A DNA stretch of 40,318 nt from Deltaproteobacteria bacterium (GTDB lineage: Bacteria; Desulfobacterota; Desulfarculia; Desulfarculales; Desulfarculaceae): contig JAHLLK010000055.1 of the NCBI GenBank assembly GCA_020444165.1, positions 1 through 40,318 of the forward strand, written 5' to 3'. Shown here piece by piece: positions 7,575-16,916 of this stretch. The notes below the pieces were generated by a model, which saw only the letters and a list, made by a program, of their open reading frames with translations, ran no database searches and had not been told where the DNA came from. Position 1 is the stretch's first letter. Each line of letters begins with the position of its first letter. Both the position numbers and the translations under genes were made by a program.

Positions 7575-8918
7575 TCAAAGGGAGGGGAGACGGAAGGCCG
7601 GCTCCAGACCCACGGTGGGGAGCCAGAGAGCGAGATCGCGCATGGCGCGGCGGGCGTAACGTCCGCCGCGTTCGCGTTTGGGGATCTTCTTGCCGCCCAG
7701 GGGGGGCAAAAGGCCGAAATTGATATTACTGGGCTGGAAGTTCGGGGTTTCCCGATTGGTGAGATGGCTGATGAGCCCGCCCAGGGCGGTGGTGGGTGGC
7801 GGCACCGCCAAGTCTTGGCCCCGGGCCAGACGGGCCGCATTGAACCCGGCCAACAGCCCGTGGGCCGCGGATTCCACGTAGCCTTCCACCCCGGAGAGCT
7901 GGCCCGCCGCCAAGAGGTGCGGCGCGGCGGTAAAGACCAGGCCCTGGCGCAACACCTTGGGGGCTTCCAGGAAGGTGTTGCGGTGGATGGAGCCCAGGCG
8001 CACGAATTCGGCCCGGGCCAAAGCCGGGATCAGGCGGAAGACCCGCTCCTGGGAGGGGTGGGTGAGCTTGGTCTGGAAGCCCACCAGGTTCAGGAGCCGA
8101 CCCTCCGGATCCTCGCGGCGGAGTTGCACCACGGCGTAGGCCCGGCGGCCGGAGCCGGGCAGCGGCAGGCCCACCGGCTTCAAGGGCCCGAAGGCCAGGG
8201 TCTGGGGACCGCGCTCGGCCATGACCTCGATGGGCAGGCAGCCCTCGAAGAAGCGGGGGTTCTCGAAGTCGTGCAGCGGCACGTGGTCGGCGGCCATCAG
8301 CGCCTGATAAAAAGCGCCGTACTCCTCCTCGGTCAGGGGGCAGTTCAGGTAATCGCCGTCCGGGGAGTCGTCCCAGCGGTTGGCCCAGAAGGAAAGCGCC
8401 GGGTCCACGCTCTCGGCAGTGACGATGGGGGCGATGGCGTCATAGAAATGGAGCGCGGCCGCGCCGGTGAGGGCGGCCAGGTCGGCGGCCAGGGCCGGGG
8501 CGGTGAGGGGGCCGGTGGCCAGGATGGTCAGGCCTTCCCGGGGAGCCTGATCCACCCGGCCGGCCCGGCGGGTGATCAGGGGCTGGGCAGCCAGCTGACC
8601 TTCCAGATGCGCCGCGAAGGCCTCCCGGTCCACGGCCAGGGCCCGGCCGGCCGGCACCTTGCTGGCCAGGGCGGCGGCTATCACCGCCGAGCCCAAAAGG
8701 GCCAGCTCAAGTTTCAACAGCCCCACGGCGTTGGCGGGGTCGTTGGAGCGCAAGGAATTGGAGCAGACCAGTTCGCCCAGGCGGGGGTTGTGGTGGGCCG
8801 GGGAAAGTTCGCCGGGTTTCATGTCCCACAAAACCACCCGGCAACCCTGGCGGGCCGCCGCCAAGGCGGCCTCGCACCCGGCCAAACCGCCGCCTATGAC
8901 CGTAATCTCTCTGGGCAT
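7575..8918 (-). CDS. trmFO: Methylenetetrahydrofolate-tRNA (uracil-54-C5)-methyltransferase
   Basis: FAD- and folate-dependent enzyme that makes ribothymidine at position 54 of the tRNA T-loop. The 447-residue length is typical. The FAD-binding motif IGGGLAGCEAA is at residues 8-18. ELVCSNSLRSND contains Cys52, matching the conserved folate-side Cys, and FEGCLPIEVMAERG contains the second conserved Cys. LVGFQTKL and GVEGYVESAAHGLLAG complete the GidA-like fold. It is distinguished from MnmG by its shorter length and by the LVCSNS and GCLPIE motifs. TrmFO replaces the SAM-dependent TrmA in Gram-positives and many Desulfobacterota. The ribosome site ahead of the ATG is weak. Confidence 0.95.
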   Translation of the reverse strand: MPREITVIGGGLAGCEAALAAARQGCRVVLWDMKPGELSPAHHNPRLGELVCSNSLRSNDPANAVGLLKLELALLGSAVIAAALASKVPAGRALAVDREAFAAHLEGQLAAQPLITRRAGRVDQAPREGLTILATGPLTAPALAADLAALTGAAALHFYDAIAPIVTAESVDPALSFWANRWDDSPDGDYLNCPLTEEEYGAFYQALMAADHVPLHDFENPRFFEGCLPIEVMAERGPQTLAFGPLKPVGLPLPGSGRRAYAVVQLRREDPEGRLLNLVGFQTKLTHPSQERVFRLIPALARAEFVRLGSIHRNTFLEAPKVLRQGLVFTAAPHLLAAGQLSGVEGYVESAAHGLLAGFNAARLARGQDLAVPPPTTALGGLISHLTNRETPNFQPSNINFGLLPPLGGKKIPKRERGGRYARRAMRDLALWLPTVGLEPAFRLPSL

Positions 8919-8983
8919 CCCGGGAATCTACCACAGTCCGCCCCCGGGAGCCAGGCCCTCCTTTACCTGACCGTCCAGGGGGG

Positions 8984-9011
8984 TTAAACTGGATATCTGT
9001 TCGGTTAGATT
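8984..9011 (+). promoter_or_regulatory. Possible promoter for the histidine kinase gene
   Basis: TTAAAC, 16 bp, TAGATT, about 80 bp ahead of the kinase start in the short divergent gap shared with trmFO. Both hexamers have two or more mismatches, so this is tentative. Confidence 0.3.
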
Positions 9012-9090
9012 ACGCACCCCGGCCTGTTTGGGCCGCTGCTGGAAGCGCGCTTGGCGGTTCCGGTCAACCCTGTCTGCCTGGAAGGAACAC

Positions 9091-11496
9091 ATGACCCAGG
9101 TCGCCCCCGGCCAACTTGGATTTTTGGACCTCAACGCCTTGGGCGAGGATATTCGCTGCCTGCTGCACAAGAAGGGCACCCCCCAAGGCCAAAGCCGTTC
9201 CCTGCTATCCTTGGTGGGCAAGGCCCTGGGCGCCGCGGGCGGCGGGCTCAGCCTCTGGAAAAGCGGGGGCAAGCAGGTGCTGTGCACCACCTGGGGCATG
9301 AACGGCTCCGAGGCCCGGCGTTTCCGGGGCGTGACCCAGGAGCCTCCCGGCTGCCCCGGCGAGGCCTTGGCCCGGGTGGGCTGGGCCCGGGTGCCGGCGC
9401 GCAGCGGGGTGGACACCGGTTGGAAGAAGCTGGACCTCCTGGTCCAGGAGATGGCCAGGAAGCAGGAGCTAGCCTTTTGGCCCTTGCCCTGGGCCTTGGG
9501 CAGCGGCCTGGTATGTTTCACGTTAAACAATCCAAAGTTCTGGGAAGAGGAATTTGCCGAGGCGGTGGCCCACCTCATGGCCCTGGGCCTGCATTCCATG
9601 GTGCTCAAAAGCGAAGCCGAGTATCGCAGCGACGACTACCGCCGCATTTTTCACAACTCCCGGGACATGATCTACCTCTCGAGCCGGGACGGCCGTTGGG
9701 AGCGGGTGAACCCGGCCGGGGTGGCCATGCTGGGCTTCTCCACCGAGCGGGAGCTGTTGGGAGTGCCGGACATCGCCCAAGCCTCCTACTTCCACCCGAC
9801 CGACCGCGTGGCCTTCCGGCGGGAGATCGAGCGGGCCGGTTTTGTCAAGGACTACGAGGTCACCTTTAAAAAGCAGGACGGCAATCCGGTGGAGGTCTCC
9901 ATTACCGCCCAGGTGCGGCGGGAGGGGAGCACCATCGTGGGCTACGAGGGCATCATCAAGGACATAACCCAAAGGAAGGAAGCCGAACGGCAGAACGCGC
10001 GGCAGAGCCGCCTTTTGGAGGCGATCCTGGAGGTGATGCCGGTGGCGGTCTTCGTGGTGGACCACCAGCACCGGGTGACCTACTGGAACCGGGCTTGCGA
10101 AGAACTGACCGGGGTGGCACGGAAAGACATCGCCGGTACGGACGACGCCTGGCGGGTCTTCAACCGCCCGCCCGGGGTGACCCTGGCCGACGTGATCCTG
10201 GACCAGGACGCCAAGCTGCTGCAGCAGGTCTACGGCAACCAAAAGCTCCGGCCCAGCTCCATGGCCCAGGAGGCCTGGGAGGCCGAGGGCCATTTCCCCC
10301 GACTCGGCGGGCGGCCCAAGGACCTCTACTTCACTGCCGCGCTATTGCAGGACGAACACGGACGCAAGGTGGGGGCGGTGGAAGCCATCGTGGACACCAC
10401 CCAGCTGAAAGGCTTGGAGCGGCAGTTGGCCGAGAGCGAGGCGTTGTACCGCACCCTGGTGGAGGCCAACCGGGAGGGCCTGGCCCTGTACAGCCGTGAG
10501 GCCTGCATCTTCTGCAACCAGGCTTTCCGGGACGCCTTCCACTTCGAGTGGCTAAAGGAGGCGCCGCCGGACTTCCTGGAACTGATCGCGCCGGAGAGCC
10601 GGGGGAACTACCTGAAGTGGTTGAAAGGCTTGGACAGCGACCGGGGCCAATTGGAGATGTTCGAAGGGCAAGGGCTCCGGGAAGGGCAGGCTTTTGACAT
10701 CGAACTGGTGGCCGCCACCCTGACCTACCAGGAAGCCCCGGCCATCTTGTTCTCGGTGCGTGACGTCAGCATCAGGAAGCAGATGGAGGAACAGCTCATC
10801 CGCTCCGAGCGCTTGGCCGCCACCGGCAAACTGGCCTTCGACATCGCCCACGAGGTCAACAATCCCCTGGGCGGCATCCTCACCTACGCCTATTTGTTGG
10901 CCGAGGACCTGGGCGAGAAGAACCCGGTCTACCCCACCCTGGAAAAGATCATCAAGCTGACCAACCGCTGCAAGATCATCGTGCGGGGGCTGTTGGATTT
11001 CGCCCGCCAGGAGGGCCCGGAAAAGAAGCCCATGGACGTGAACAAGGTGGTAAGCGAGGTTCTCTCCCTCATCGACGGCCATGTGATCCTCCGAGGGGTG
11101 GAGGTGAACACCAACCTGGCCGGCAACCTGCCCCTGGTGTTGGGCCAACGCAACAAGATAGAGCAGGTGATCCTGAACCTGGTGATCAACGCGGCCGAGG
11201 CCATGGAGGGGCAGGGCAAGCTGGGGCTCGCCACCCGCTGGGACGCGGATAAGGCGCGGGTGGTGATCACCTGCCAGGACGATGGCCCGGGTATGGACGA
11301 GGATACCGCCCGGCGCATTTTCGAGCCCTTCTTCACCACCAAGTCCCGGGGCCGGGGCACCGGCCTGGGCCTGGCCATCAGCCATGGCATCATCCAGCAG
11401 CACGGCGGGGATATCCGTTTGGAGACCAAGGCTGGCGAAGGCTCCACTTTTGTGGTGAGCCTGCCGGCCGGCAACGAGCCTCTCCTGCCGGCCTGA
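9091..11496 (+). CDS. Soluble multi-PAS sensor histidine kinase (NtrB-like)
   Basis: An 801-residue sensor kinase with no membrane segment. The order is an N-terminal region of ~190 residues with GAF-like character; PAS 1 around 200-310 (FHNSRDMIYLSSRDGRWERVNPA, ending in DITQRKEAE); PAS 2 around 320-430 (LEVMPVAVFVVDHQHRV); PAS 3 around 445-560; the HisKA helix with phospho-acceptor His587 in DIAHEVNNPLGG; and a C-terminal ATPase domain with NLVINAAEAM, DDGPGMDED, FFTTKSRGRGTGLGLA. The HEVNNPLGG type resembles kinases that control sigma-54 activators, but no response regulator is in the window, so it is an orphan here. The ATG at 9091 has GGAAGGAA at 3-5 nt. A parS-like 16-mer lies within the coding sequence at 9514. 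Confidence 0.9.
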   Translation: MTQVAPGQLGFLDLNALGEDIRCLLHKKGTPQGQSRSLLSLVGKALGAAGGGLSLWKSGGKQVLCTTWGMNGSEARRFRGVTQEPPGCPGEALARVGWARVPARSGVDTGWKKLDLLVQEMARKQELAFWPLPWALGSGLVCFTLNNPKFWEEEFAEAVAHLMALGLHSMVLKSEAEYRSDDYRRIFHNSRDMIYLSSRDGRWERVNPAGVAMLGFSTERELLGVPDIAQASYFHPTDRVAFRREIERAGFVKDYEVTFKKQDGNPVEVSITAQVRREGSTIVGYEGIIKDITQRKEAERQNARQSRLLEAILEVMPVAVFVVDHQHRVTYWNRACEELTGVARKDIAGTDDAWRVFNRPPGVTLADVILDQDAKLLQQVYGNQKLRPSSMAQEAWEAEGHFPRLGGRPKDLYFTAALLQDEHGRKVGAVEAIVDTTQLKGLERQLAESEALYRTLVEANREGLALYSREACIFCNQAFRDAFHFEWLKEAPPDFLELIAPESRGNYLKWLKGLDSDRGQLEMFEGQGLREGQAFDIELVAATLTYQEAPAILFSVRDVSIRKQMEEQLIRSERLAATGKLAFDIAHEVNNPLGGILTYAYLLAEDLGEKNPVYPTLEKIIKLTNRCKIIVRGLLDFARQEGPEKKPMDVNKVVSEVLSLIDGHVILRGVEVNTNLAGNLPLVLGQRNKIEQVILNLVINAAEAMEGQGKLGLATRWDADKARVVITCQDDGPGMDEDTARRIFEPFFTTKSRGRGTGLGLAISHGIIQQHGGDIRLETKAGEGSTFVVSLPAGNEPLLPA
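9514..9529. promoter_or_regulatory. parS-like ParB-binding site, inside the kinase gene
   Basis: TGTTTCACGTTAAACA matches the ParB box consensus TGTTTCACGTGAAACA at 15 of 16 positions. It encodes CFTLN of the kinase, so the palindrome is embedded in coding sequence. A second site lies 2 kb downstream. Confidence 0.6.
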
Positions 11497-11538
11497 GAGG
11501 GGCGGCAAGCCCCCCCGCAGGTTGGAAAAAAGCGGCTA

Positions 11539-11554
11539 TGTTTCACGTGAAACT
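11539..11554. promoter_or_regulatory. parS-like ParB-binding site, intergenic
   Basis: TGTTTCACGTGAAACT matches the ParB box consensus TGTTTCACGTGAAACA at 15 of 16 positions and includes the full inner palindrome GTTTCACGTGAAAC. It lies in the gap between the convergent kinase and rsmG genes, next to the origin-associated rpmH-rsmG cluster. parS sites and parAB are commonly found beside rsmG. No parAB is in this window. Confidence 0.75.
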
Positions 11555-11690
11555 TGAGCCGGCGCATCCGGGGGAAACCCAGGCCGGAGGGGTCTGGGGG
11601 GTACGGTCCGGGTCAAGACGGCGGTGGGATGGGCCTTCCGTGGGAGAAGGCCCGGGGGACCGGCCCCGCTGAGGCTCGCAAGCCAGGGGG

Positions 11691-11790
11691 GACGGTCTAA
11701 GACGGTCTAAGGGGGATCGAGGGGGGCGAGGGGGGGGCGAGGGGGAAAGGCCAAGGGCGGACGGTCAAGGGCGGACGGTCAAGGGCGGAC
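11691..11790. repeat. Short G-rich tandem repeats in the kinase/rsmG gap
   Basis: Two exact copies of GACGGTCTAA (11691-11710) are followed by a G-tract run of the GGGGGCGAG type. Then comes AAGGGCGGACGGTC twice and a third partial copy (11753-11790). The strong strand asymmetry (G-rich on plus) continues to the end of rsmG. Non-coding; the function is not evident. Confidence 0.6.
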
Positions 11791-11801
11791 GCTGCGGCCG
11801 G

Positions 11802-12449
11802 TCAGGCCCAGGCTCGGCAAGCCGGTTGATCCTCCCAAACCAACAGCCGCTCCCCAAAAGGCGGGGGCAGGCGATAGAGCCGGGTGGCCAGGCCCAGGTC
11901 CGTGGCCGCGGCCAGGTCCTCCCGGCCCCGGGGCAGGAGCACCCGGCCGCCCGGGATGGCCTGGGGCCGGCCCAGCCCCAGGCTGGCCCCCAGCCCGCTG
12001 ACCGCCCGCAGGGTCACCGTGCCGAACTCCCCTCTTTGATAAGCCCCCTCGCCAGCCCGGCCCACCAGGGGGTTCACCCGCCGGCCCAGGTCCAAAAGGC
12101 GCACCGCCTGCTTCTGGAAGCTCACCTTTTTGGCCCGGCCCTCCAAAAGCGTCACCGCCACCTTGGGCAAGGCCAACGCCAGGACCAGGCCGGGAAAGCC
12201 GGCCCCGCTGCCGATGTCCAAAAGGGTGTCGCCCCGCACCAGGGGCACCAGGGCCAAGGCGTCCAGGATGAGGTCCACCAGGGCCTTGGCCCGGTCGCGG
12301 TGACCCACCAGACGCAGCCGGGCGTTCCAACGGAGCACTTCGTCCAGGAGAAGGTCCAGCGCCTCGCCGGTCTCTGGCGCCAAGGCCACGCCCCACTCGC
12401 CGGCGGCCCAGGCCAGGGCCTCTTGCATGTCTGGGGTGGAGAGGCTCAT
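11802..12449 (-). CDS. rsmG: 16S rRNA (guanine-527-N7)-methyltransferase
   Basis: SAM-dependent methylation of G527 of 16S rRNA. The 215-residue protein contains the SAM-binding [17 protein letters not shown] (76-92), followed by [14 protein letters not shown], the family's acidic/Lys segment. LVGHRDR at 47-53 is the N-terminal signature. Its ATG overlaps the TGA of mnmE (ATGA), which fixes the start and implies coupling. Longer upstream extensions of the frame run into the mnmE coding region and are not credible. It is the last gene of the rpmH operon. Confidence 0.94.
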   Translation of the reverse strand: MSLSTPDMQEALAWAAGEWGVALAPETGEALDLLLDEVLRWNARLRLVGHRDRAKALVDLILDALALVPLVRGDTLLDIGSGAGFPGLVLALALPKVAVTLLEGRAKKVSFQKQAVRLLDLGRRVNPLVGRAGEGAYQRGEFGTVTLRAVSGLGASLGLGRPQAIPGGRVLLPRGREDLAAATDLGLATRLYRLPPPFGERLLVWEDQPACRAWA

Positions 12450-13864
12450 TTGCCCACGCAGAAGTTGGCGAACACCGCGTCGATCACCTCGTCCGGCGCC
12501 CCGCGGCCGTCCACCTCGCCCAAGGCGGCCAAGGCTGCGGCCAAGTCCAGGGAGACCAGCTCGGCCGGAGGCTCCGCGGCGGTGAGCCCGGCCAGGGCGG
12601 TCCGGACTCCCTCCCGCACCCGGGCCAGGGCCGCGGCCTGGCGGGAGTTGGCCACCGCCTGGCCGGGCGGCGGCTCGGGCGCGCCGCCCGCCAGCGCCGC
12701 ACCCACGTTCCGGGCCAGCTCCTCCAGGCCTTGGCCGGTTAGGGCGGCCAAGCCGGGCAGGGGTCCGGGGCCGCTCAGTTCCGGCGGCGCGCTCTCCCAG
12801 GCCCAAGGCAGGTCGGCCTTGGACCGGACCACCAGGCGGGGAAGCCCCCGGGTGGCGGCCAGAATCTCTTGGTCGGCCGGGGTCAGGGGCGCGGAGCCGT
12901 CCAACAGCACCAGGGCCAGGTCAGCCTGGGCCAGGCGCTCCCGGGCCGCGGCCATGCCCAGGGCGTCCAGCTCCCCAAGGGCCGGGCCCAGGCCGGCGGT
13001 GTCCGTGAGTCGGCAGACCACCCCGCCCAACACGGCGCTCTCCTCCAGCACGTCCCGCGTGGTGCCGGCCAGGGGGCTGACCAGGGCCCGGGAGCGGCCC
13101 AACAAGGCATTGAACAAGGTGGACTTGCCCACGTTGGGCCGGCCGCACACCACCACCTGGGCTCCCTCCCGATAGACCCGCCAAGAGGCCGCCTGGGCCA
13201 AAAGCCGTTCCAGGGGGGCCAAGACCTCCTCAGCCAGGGAGCGGGTCAGCCCCGCCAGGTCCAAATGCGGGGCCTCGTCGGGAAAATCCACCAGGGCCTC
13301 CACCGCGGCGCCGGCCCGCACCAAGGCCTCCCGCACCGGGGCCAGGCAGCGGCCCAGGCCCCCGGCCAGGGAGCCCAGGGCCAGCTCGGCCTCCCGCCGC
13401 GACCCGGCCGCCACCAGCTCGGCCACCGCCTCGGCCTCCGCCAGGTCCAACCGCCCTCCCCAAAAGGCCCGCAGGGTAAATTCCCCCGGCGCCGCCAAAC
13501 GGCAGCCCGCCGCCAGGGCCAGCTCCAGGATCCGGCGCAGCACCACCGGGCCGCCATGGCCCTGCAGTTCTACCGTATCTTCGGTGGTATAGGAGTGGGG
13601 AGCGCGGAAGAAGACGCCCAGAACCTCGTCCACGATGGCCCCGCAGGCGGGGTCCACGACTTGGCCGTAGACGAGGCGCTGTACCGGAGGGTTGGCCGGC
13701 GCGGGCCAGGGGTGGCGCGGGTGGAAAAGCCGCCGCCCCACCTCCCAGGCCCGGGGGCCGGAGAGCCGTACGATGCCGATGCCGCCGGGGCCGCTGGGGG
13801 TGGCCACCGCGGCGATGGTGGCCGCGCCGGCCGGGCCGGCGCTGACGAGAGTGGCAGGGTCCAT
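12446..13864 (-). CDS. mnmE: tRNA modification GTPase MnmE
   Basis: Works with MnmG to install the cmnm5/nm5 group at U34 of tRNAs. The 472-residue order is an N-terminal folate-binding domain ([21 protein letters not shown] at the start, [19 protein letters not shown] around 129-147), a helical domain, and an inserted G domain with GRPNVGKS (241-248), AGTTRD (266-271) and DTAG (288-291). The protein ends in FCVGK with the catalytic Cys469. The first ~13 residues are an alanine-rich extension, so the exact start is slightly uncertain. mnmG is not in the window. It sits 22 bp after jag and overlaps rsmG by four bases. Confidence 0.96.
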   Translation of the reverse strand: MDPATLVSAGPAGAATIAAVATPSGPGGIGIVRLSGPRAWEVGRRLFHPRHPWPAPANPPVQRLVYGQVVDPACGAIVDEVLGVFFRAPHSYTTEDTVELQGHGGPVVLRRILELALAAGCRLAAPGEFTLRAFWGGRLDLAEAEAVAELVAAGSRREAELALGSLAGGLGRCLAPVREALVRAGAAVEALVDFPDEAPHLDLAGLTRSLAEEVLAPLERLLAQAASWRVYREGAQVVVCGRPNVGKSTLFNALLGRSRALVSPLAGTTRDVLEESAVLGGVVCRLTDTAGLGPALGELDALGMAAARERLAQADLALVLLDGSAPLTPADQEILAATRGLPRLVVRSKADLPWAWESAPPELSGPGPLPGLAALTGQGLEELARNVGAALAGGAPEPPPGQAVANSRQAAALARVREGVRTALAGLTAAEPPAELVSLDLAAALAALGEVDGRGAPDEVIDAVFANFCVGK

Positions 13865-13886
13865 GGCAACCGCCCGCCCCGGAGCA

Positions 13887-14984
13887 TCAGTCCCGGGGGA
13901 AGATGATTACCTTCTTAAGCTCGCCGCGGCCCCGGCTGGTAGTGCTGAGGCCGCTCTGGCCCCGCAGGCACATATGGACCACCCGGCGCTCCTGGGGGTT
14001 CAGGGGCCCCATGGACACGGAGCGGCCGGTGCTCTTGGCCTTCTCAGCCAGCCGGAGTGCCAGGTCCTCCAGGGAGTCGCGGCGCCGCTGGCGGTAGCCG
14101 CCGGCGTCCAGCACGACGCGCACCGGCCGGCTGCAGCGATGACTTACTATACGTGTGGTGAGGTATTGCAGGGCGTCCAGGGTCTGGCCCCGGCGGCCGA
14201 TGAGCACCCCGGTTTCCTCTCCCTCCACGTCCACCATGATCCCCTGGGCGGCGCTCTGGACCTTTACCCGGGCTGAGGTGTCCAAGGGAGCCACCAAGCG
14301 AACCACCACCTCGTGGCACATCTCCAGCAAGGCGGGATCGGTTTCCAGTCGCTCGCCGGCCTCGCCCTCAACCGGTTCTTCTCCATCCTCCTCGCCGGGC
14401 AGGCGCCGGGCCGGAGAGGGCGGGGAATAGGCGGCCGGCTGAGCCGCGATCGCGGGAGCCGCCACGGGACTTCCGGTTTCCTCCGCGGGCTCTTCCGCGG
14501 GCAGGGCCGCGGGAGACGCCGCCGCCACCCAAGGCGCGGCCGGGCCGGCTTCCGCGGGGTCGGGGAGTACAGGGAGGACGGCTGGAGCCGTCGCGGAAGC
14601 TACCGGAGCGGGCGGATTGGCCGCAGGCTCTCGGGGTGGCGCAGTCGGAGCTGCGTTGGCCGCCGGAGCCGCGGGGGCAGCCGAAGGGTCGGGCCGGGCG
14701 GGCTCCGCTGTCGCCTCCCACCGGCTGCGGGCCAGGCGAGGGGTGGAAAGCTTCATCTCCGCGGGGGAGACCACCCGCATCACGTCGGCCAGGTCTTCCT
14801 CGCGGCCGCCGGCCAAGGGGCGCACCCGGACTTTGGCCTTCTTGGCGCCAATAAGTCCGAACAACCCGGCCGAGCCGGCTGAAAGCACCTCGACCTCCAG
14901 GCGGTCCAAGGGAACGCCGAAGTGCTCCTGGGCCTTGGCTAAGGCTTCTTCCGTGTTCTTGCCGATGAATTCCATATGGTCCAT
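13887..14984 (-). CDS. jag: Jag/KhpB RNA-binding protein with long Ala/Pro linker
   Basis: A single-stranded nucleic-acid-binding protein, usually encoded beside yidC and linked to envelope and division control. Jag-N occupies residues ~4-56 ([33 protein letters not shown]). A low-complexity linker of about 150 residues rich in Ala and Pro follows. A KH domain lies around 217-295 ([25 protein letters not shown]) and an R3H domain around 297-362 ([15 protein letters not shown]). The linker makes it 365 residues, against ~200-250 in Firmicutes. It starts 7 bp after the yidC stop; a second ATG three codons in is an alternative start. Confidence 0.93.
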   Translation of the reverse strand: MDHMEFIGKNTEEALAKAQEHFGVPLDRLEVEVLSAGSAGLFGLIGAKKAKVRVRPLAGGREEDLADVMRVVSPAEMKLSTPRLARSRWEATAEPARPDPSAAPAAPAANAAPTAPPREPAANPPAPVASATAPAVLPVLPDPAEAGPAAPWVAAASPAALPAEEPAEETGSPVAAPAIAAQPAAYSPPSPARRLPGEEDGEEPVEGEAGERLETDPALLEMCHEVVVRLVAPLDTSARVKVQSAAQGIMVDVEGEETGVLIGRRGQTLDALQYLTTRIVSHRCSRPVRVVLDAGGYRQRRRDSLEDLALRLAEKAKSTGRSVSMGPLNPQERRVVHMCLRGQSGLSTTSRGRGELKKVIIFPRD

Positions 14985-14991
14985 GAGAGCC

Positions 14992-16662
14992 TTAACCCTT
15001 GCTGTGGTTGGTCCAGTACTGCTGACCGATGCTGATCAGGTTGTTGACGAACCAGTACAGAACCAGTCCCGAGGGGAAGTTGATGAAGAAGACGGTGAAC
15101 ATCACCGGCATGAGCATCATCATCTTCTGCTGGGTGGGGTCGCCCATGGTGGCCGGGGTCATCTTCTGCTGAATGAACATGCTGGCGCCCATCAACAGGG
15201 TCAACACCGGAAGACCGTCGCCCACATAGGGTATGTGGAACCCGATGGGCAGGCGGTCCGGGGCCGACAGGTCGTTGATCCACAGCATGAAGGGAGCGTG
15301 CCACAGCTCCAGCGAGCCGCCCAGCACCTTATAGAAGGCGATGAACACGGGAATCTGCACCACCATGGGCAAACAGCCGCCCATGGGGTTGACCTTGTAG
15401 GTCTTGTACAGCTGCATGATCTCCTGATTCATGCGCTGCTTGTCGCCCTTGTATTTCTCGCGGATCTTGGCCATCTGGGGCTGCAACTGCTGCATCTGCT
15501 TCATGGAGCGGTAGCTCTTGCGGGTCAGGGGCCAGAAAGCCAGTTTGATCAGGATGGTGATGAGGATGATGGCTACCCCGTAGTTGCCCACGAAGCCATA
15601 GAAGAATTTCAGCGCGGCCAGCATGGGCTTGGCGATGATGTCGAACCAGCCGAAGTCCACCAGAGCCGAGAGGTGATGGCCCAGGGATTCCAGGATGTCC
15701 AGATCCCGGGGGCCATAGAAGACCAGGTACTTCAAGGTGAGGCTCTGGCCCGGCTCCAGGGTGCGGGCCTGGTCCACCAGGGTGCCGTTCATGATGCCCT
15801 TGCCGGCCTCGCCCCGCAGGGAGCGTTTCACGGGCCCGCCGCCCTGTTCGAGCGGTGCGATGACCCCGGTGAAGTAGGGGATGTTCAGGGCCAGCCAGGT
15901 GAGGTCGCCGGCGTCCACCACCCGATCCTTGAGATCCTCGGCCGGGGCTTCCTGGAAGCTGCCGTCCTTGTAGTAGGACACGCCAACAAAGGCGTAGCTG
16001 TTGCCGTGATTGTCCCGCACCAGGTCGGACAGGGTCAGCTCCGGGGTGACTTCCACGCGCTGGTTGCTGACGTTCTTCACGGCCATGCTCAGGTCAAAGG
16101 CATAGGAATCGGCGCGGAAGTCGTAGGTGCGGGTGATGTCCAGGCCGGAAGAGGAGCCGTGGAACACCAACTGTCCCTGGCCCGCGGTGAGGTCCAGGCC
16201 GGGCTGGCTGGGGGTCATGGTGCGGAGCGGCAGGCTCGGGTCCACCTGGGGAAGCGCAAAGGACAGGGTGCCGGGGCCGTTGCCCGGCAGGTCCAGCATC
16301 ACGTAGTGGCCGCCCTTCTTGTCCGGGTCGTTATAGTACTTTTTCAGCACCACCTTGCGGAGGCTGCCGCCCTTGTCGTTGAACACCGCGGTCATCATGG
16401 GGGTTTGGACCACCACGTCCTTGCCGGGTTGGGCGGCCAGGGGCGGCGCCGGCGCGGCAGACGGAGAGGCGGGGGCGGGCTGCGCGGTTTGGCCGGGAGC
16501 GGCAGGTTGGCCCTGGGCCGTGGCGGCCGGGGCCGCCGCGGTGGGGGCGGTGGGCGCCGGAGAAGGAGTCTGAGGCTTGGGGCCGAAGAAATGACTCCAG
16601 GCCCACATGATGGCGACGCTGAGCGCCAAGGCCAACACCACGCGCTTGATATCGGAACTCAT
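14992..16662 (-). CDS. yidC: Membrane protein insertase YidC
   Basis: Inserts inner-membrane proteins alone or with Sec. At 556 residues it has the proteobacterial form. An N-terminal membrane anchor (~8-26) is followed by a Pro/Ala linker, then a large periplasmic beta domain (~80-330). The conserved 5-helix core begins at GWFDIIAKPMLAALKFFYGFVGNYG and continues through KLAFWPLTRKSYRSMKQMQQLQP, GGCLPMVVQIPVFIAFYKVL and VMFTVFFINFPSGLVLYWFVNN. The core Arg within the hydrophilic groove (LTRKSYRSM) is present. The ATG has AAGGA at 8 nt. It lies between yidD and jag in the rpmH operon. Confidence 0.97.
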   Translation of the reverse strand: MSSDIKRVVLALALSVAIMWAWSHFFGPKPQTPSPAPTAPTAAAPAATAQGQPAAPGQTAQPAPASPSAAPAPPLAAQPGKDVVVQTPMMTAVFNDKGGSLRKVVLKKYYNDPDKKGGHYVMLDLPGNGPGTLSFALPQVDPSLPLRTMTPSQPGLDLTAGQGQLVFHGSSSGLDITRTYDFRADSYAFDLSMAVKNVSNQRVEVTPELTLSDLVRDNHGNSYAFVGVSYYKDGSFQEAPAEDLKDRVVDAGDLTWLALNIPYFTGVIAPLEQGGGPVKRSLRGEAGKGIMNGTLVDQARTLEPGQSLTLKYLVFYGPRDLDILESLGHHLSALVDFGWFDIIAKPMLAALKFFYGFVGNYGVAIILITILIKLAFWPLTRKSYRSMKQMQQLQPQMAKIREKYKGDKQRMNQEIMQLYKTYKVNPMGGCLPMVVQIPVFIAFYKVLGGSLELWHAPFMLWINDLSAPDRLPIGFHIPYVGDGLPVLTLLMGASMFIQQKMTPATMGDPTQQKMMMLMPVMFTVFFINFPSGLVLYWFVNNLISIGQQYWTNHSKG

Positions 16663-16700
16663 GGCCTAAATCCTTAACCTGCGGCGGACCGGCCCGAAGG

Positions 16701-16916
16701 TCAGGCCGGATCGTAGCCGCCGGGGTGCCAGGGGTGGCATTTGGAAATCCTGATGATAGCCTTGAGGGAGCCTCGCCAGAAGCCGTATTTGGCCAGGGCG
16801 TCCAAGGCATATTGCGAGCAGGTGGGGTGGAAACGGCATTGCCCGCCCAGGACGGCGCCGAGAGTCCAGCGGTAGAGATGCACCAGCCCGCGGGCCGCCA
16901 GGACCGGGAGGTTCAT
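16701..16916 (-). CDS. yidD: Membrane protein insertion efficiency factor YidD
   Basis: A small (71-residue) protein of the UPF0161 family that aids YidC-dependent insertion. The sequence has the family core: LVHLYRWTLGAVLGGQCRFHPTCSQYALDAL with the CxxxPTCSxY arrangement, then YGFWRGSLKAIIRISKCHPWHPGGYDPA with the terminal CHPWHPGGYDP. Its ATG overlaps the rnpA stop (ATGA), which sets the start and indicates coupling. Confidence 0.96.
   Translation of the reverse strand: MNLPVLAARGLVHLYRWTLGAVLGGQCRFHPTCSQYALDALAKYGFWRGSLKAIIRISKCHPWHPGGYDPA

Noticed and set aside
14617..16677. A 686-codon plus-strand frame across jag and yidC
   Set aside because: Antisense shadow across two genes; repetitive Gly/His/Val composition.
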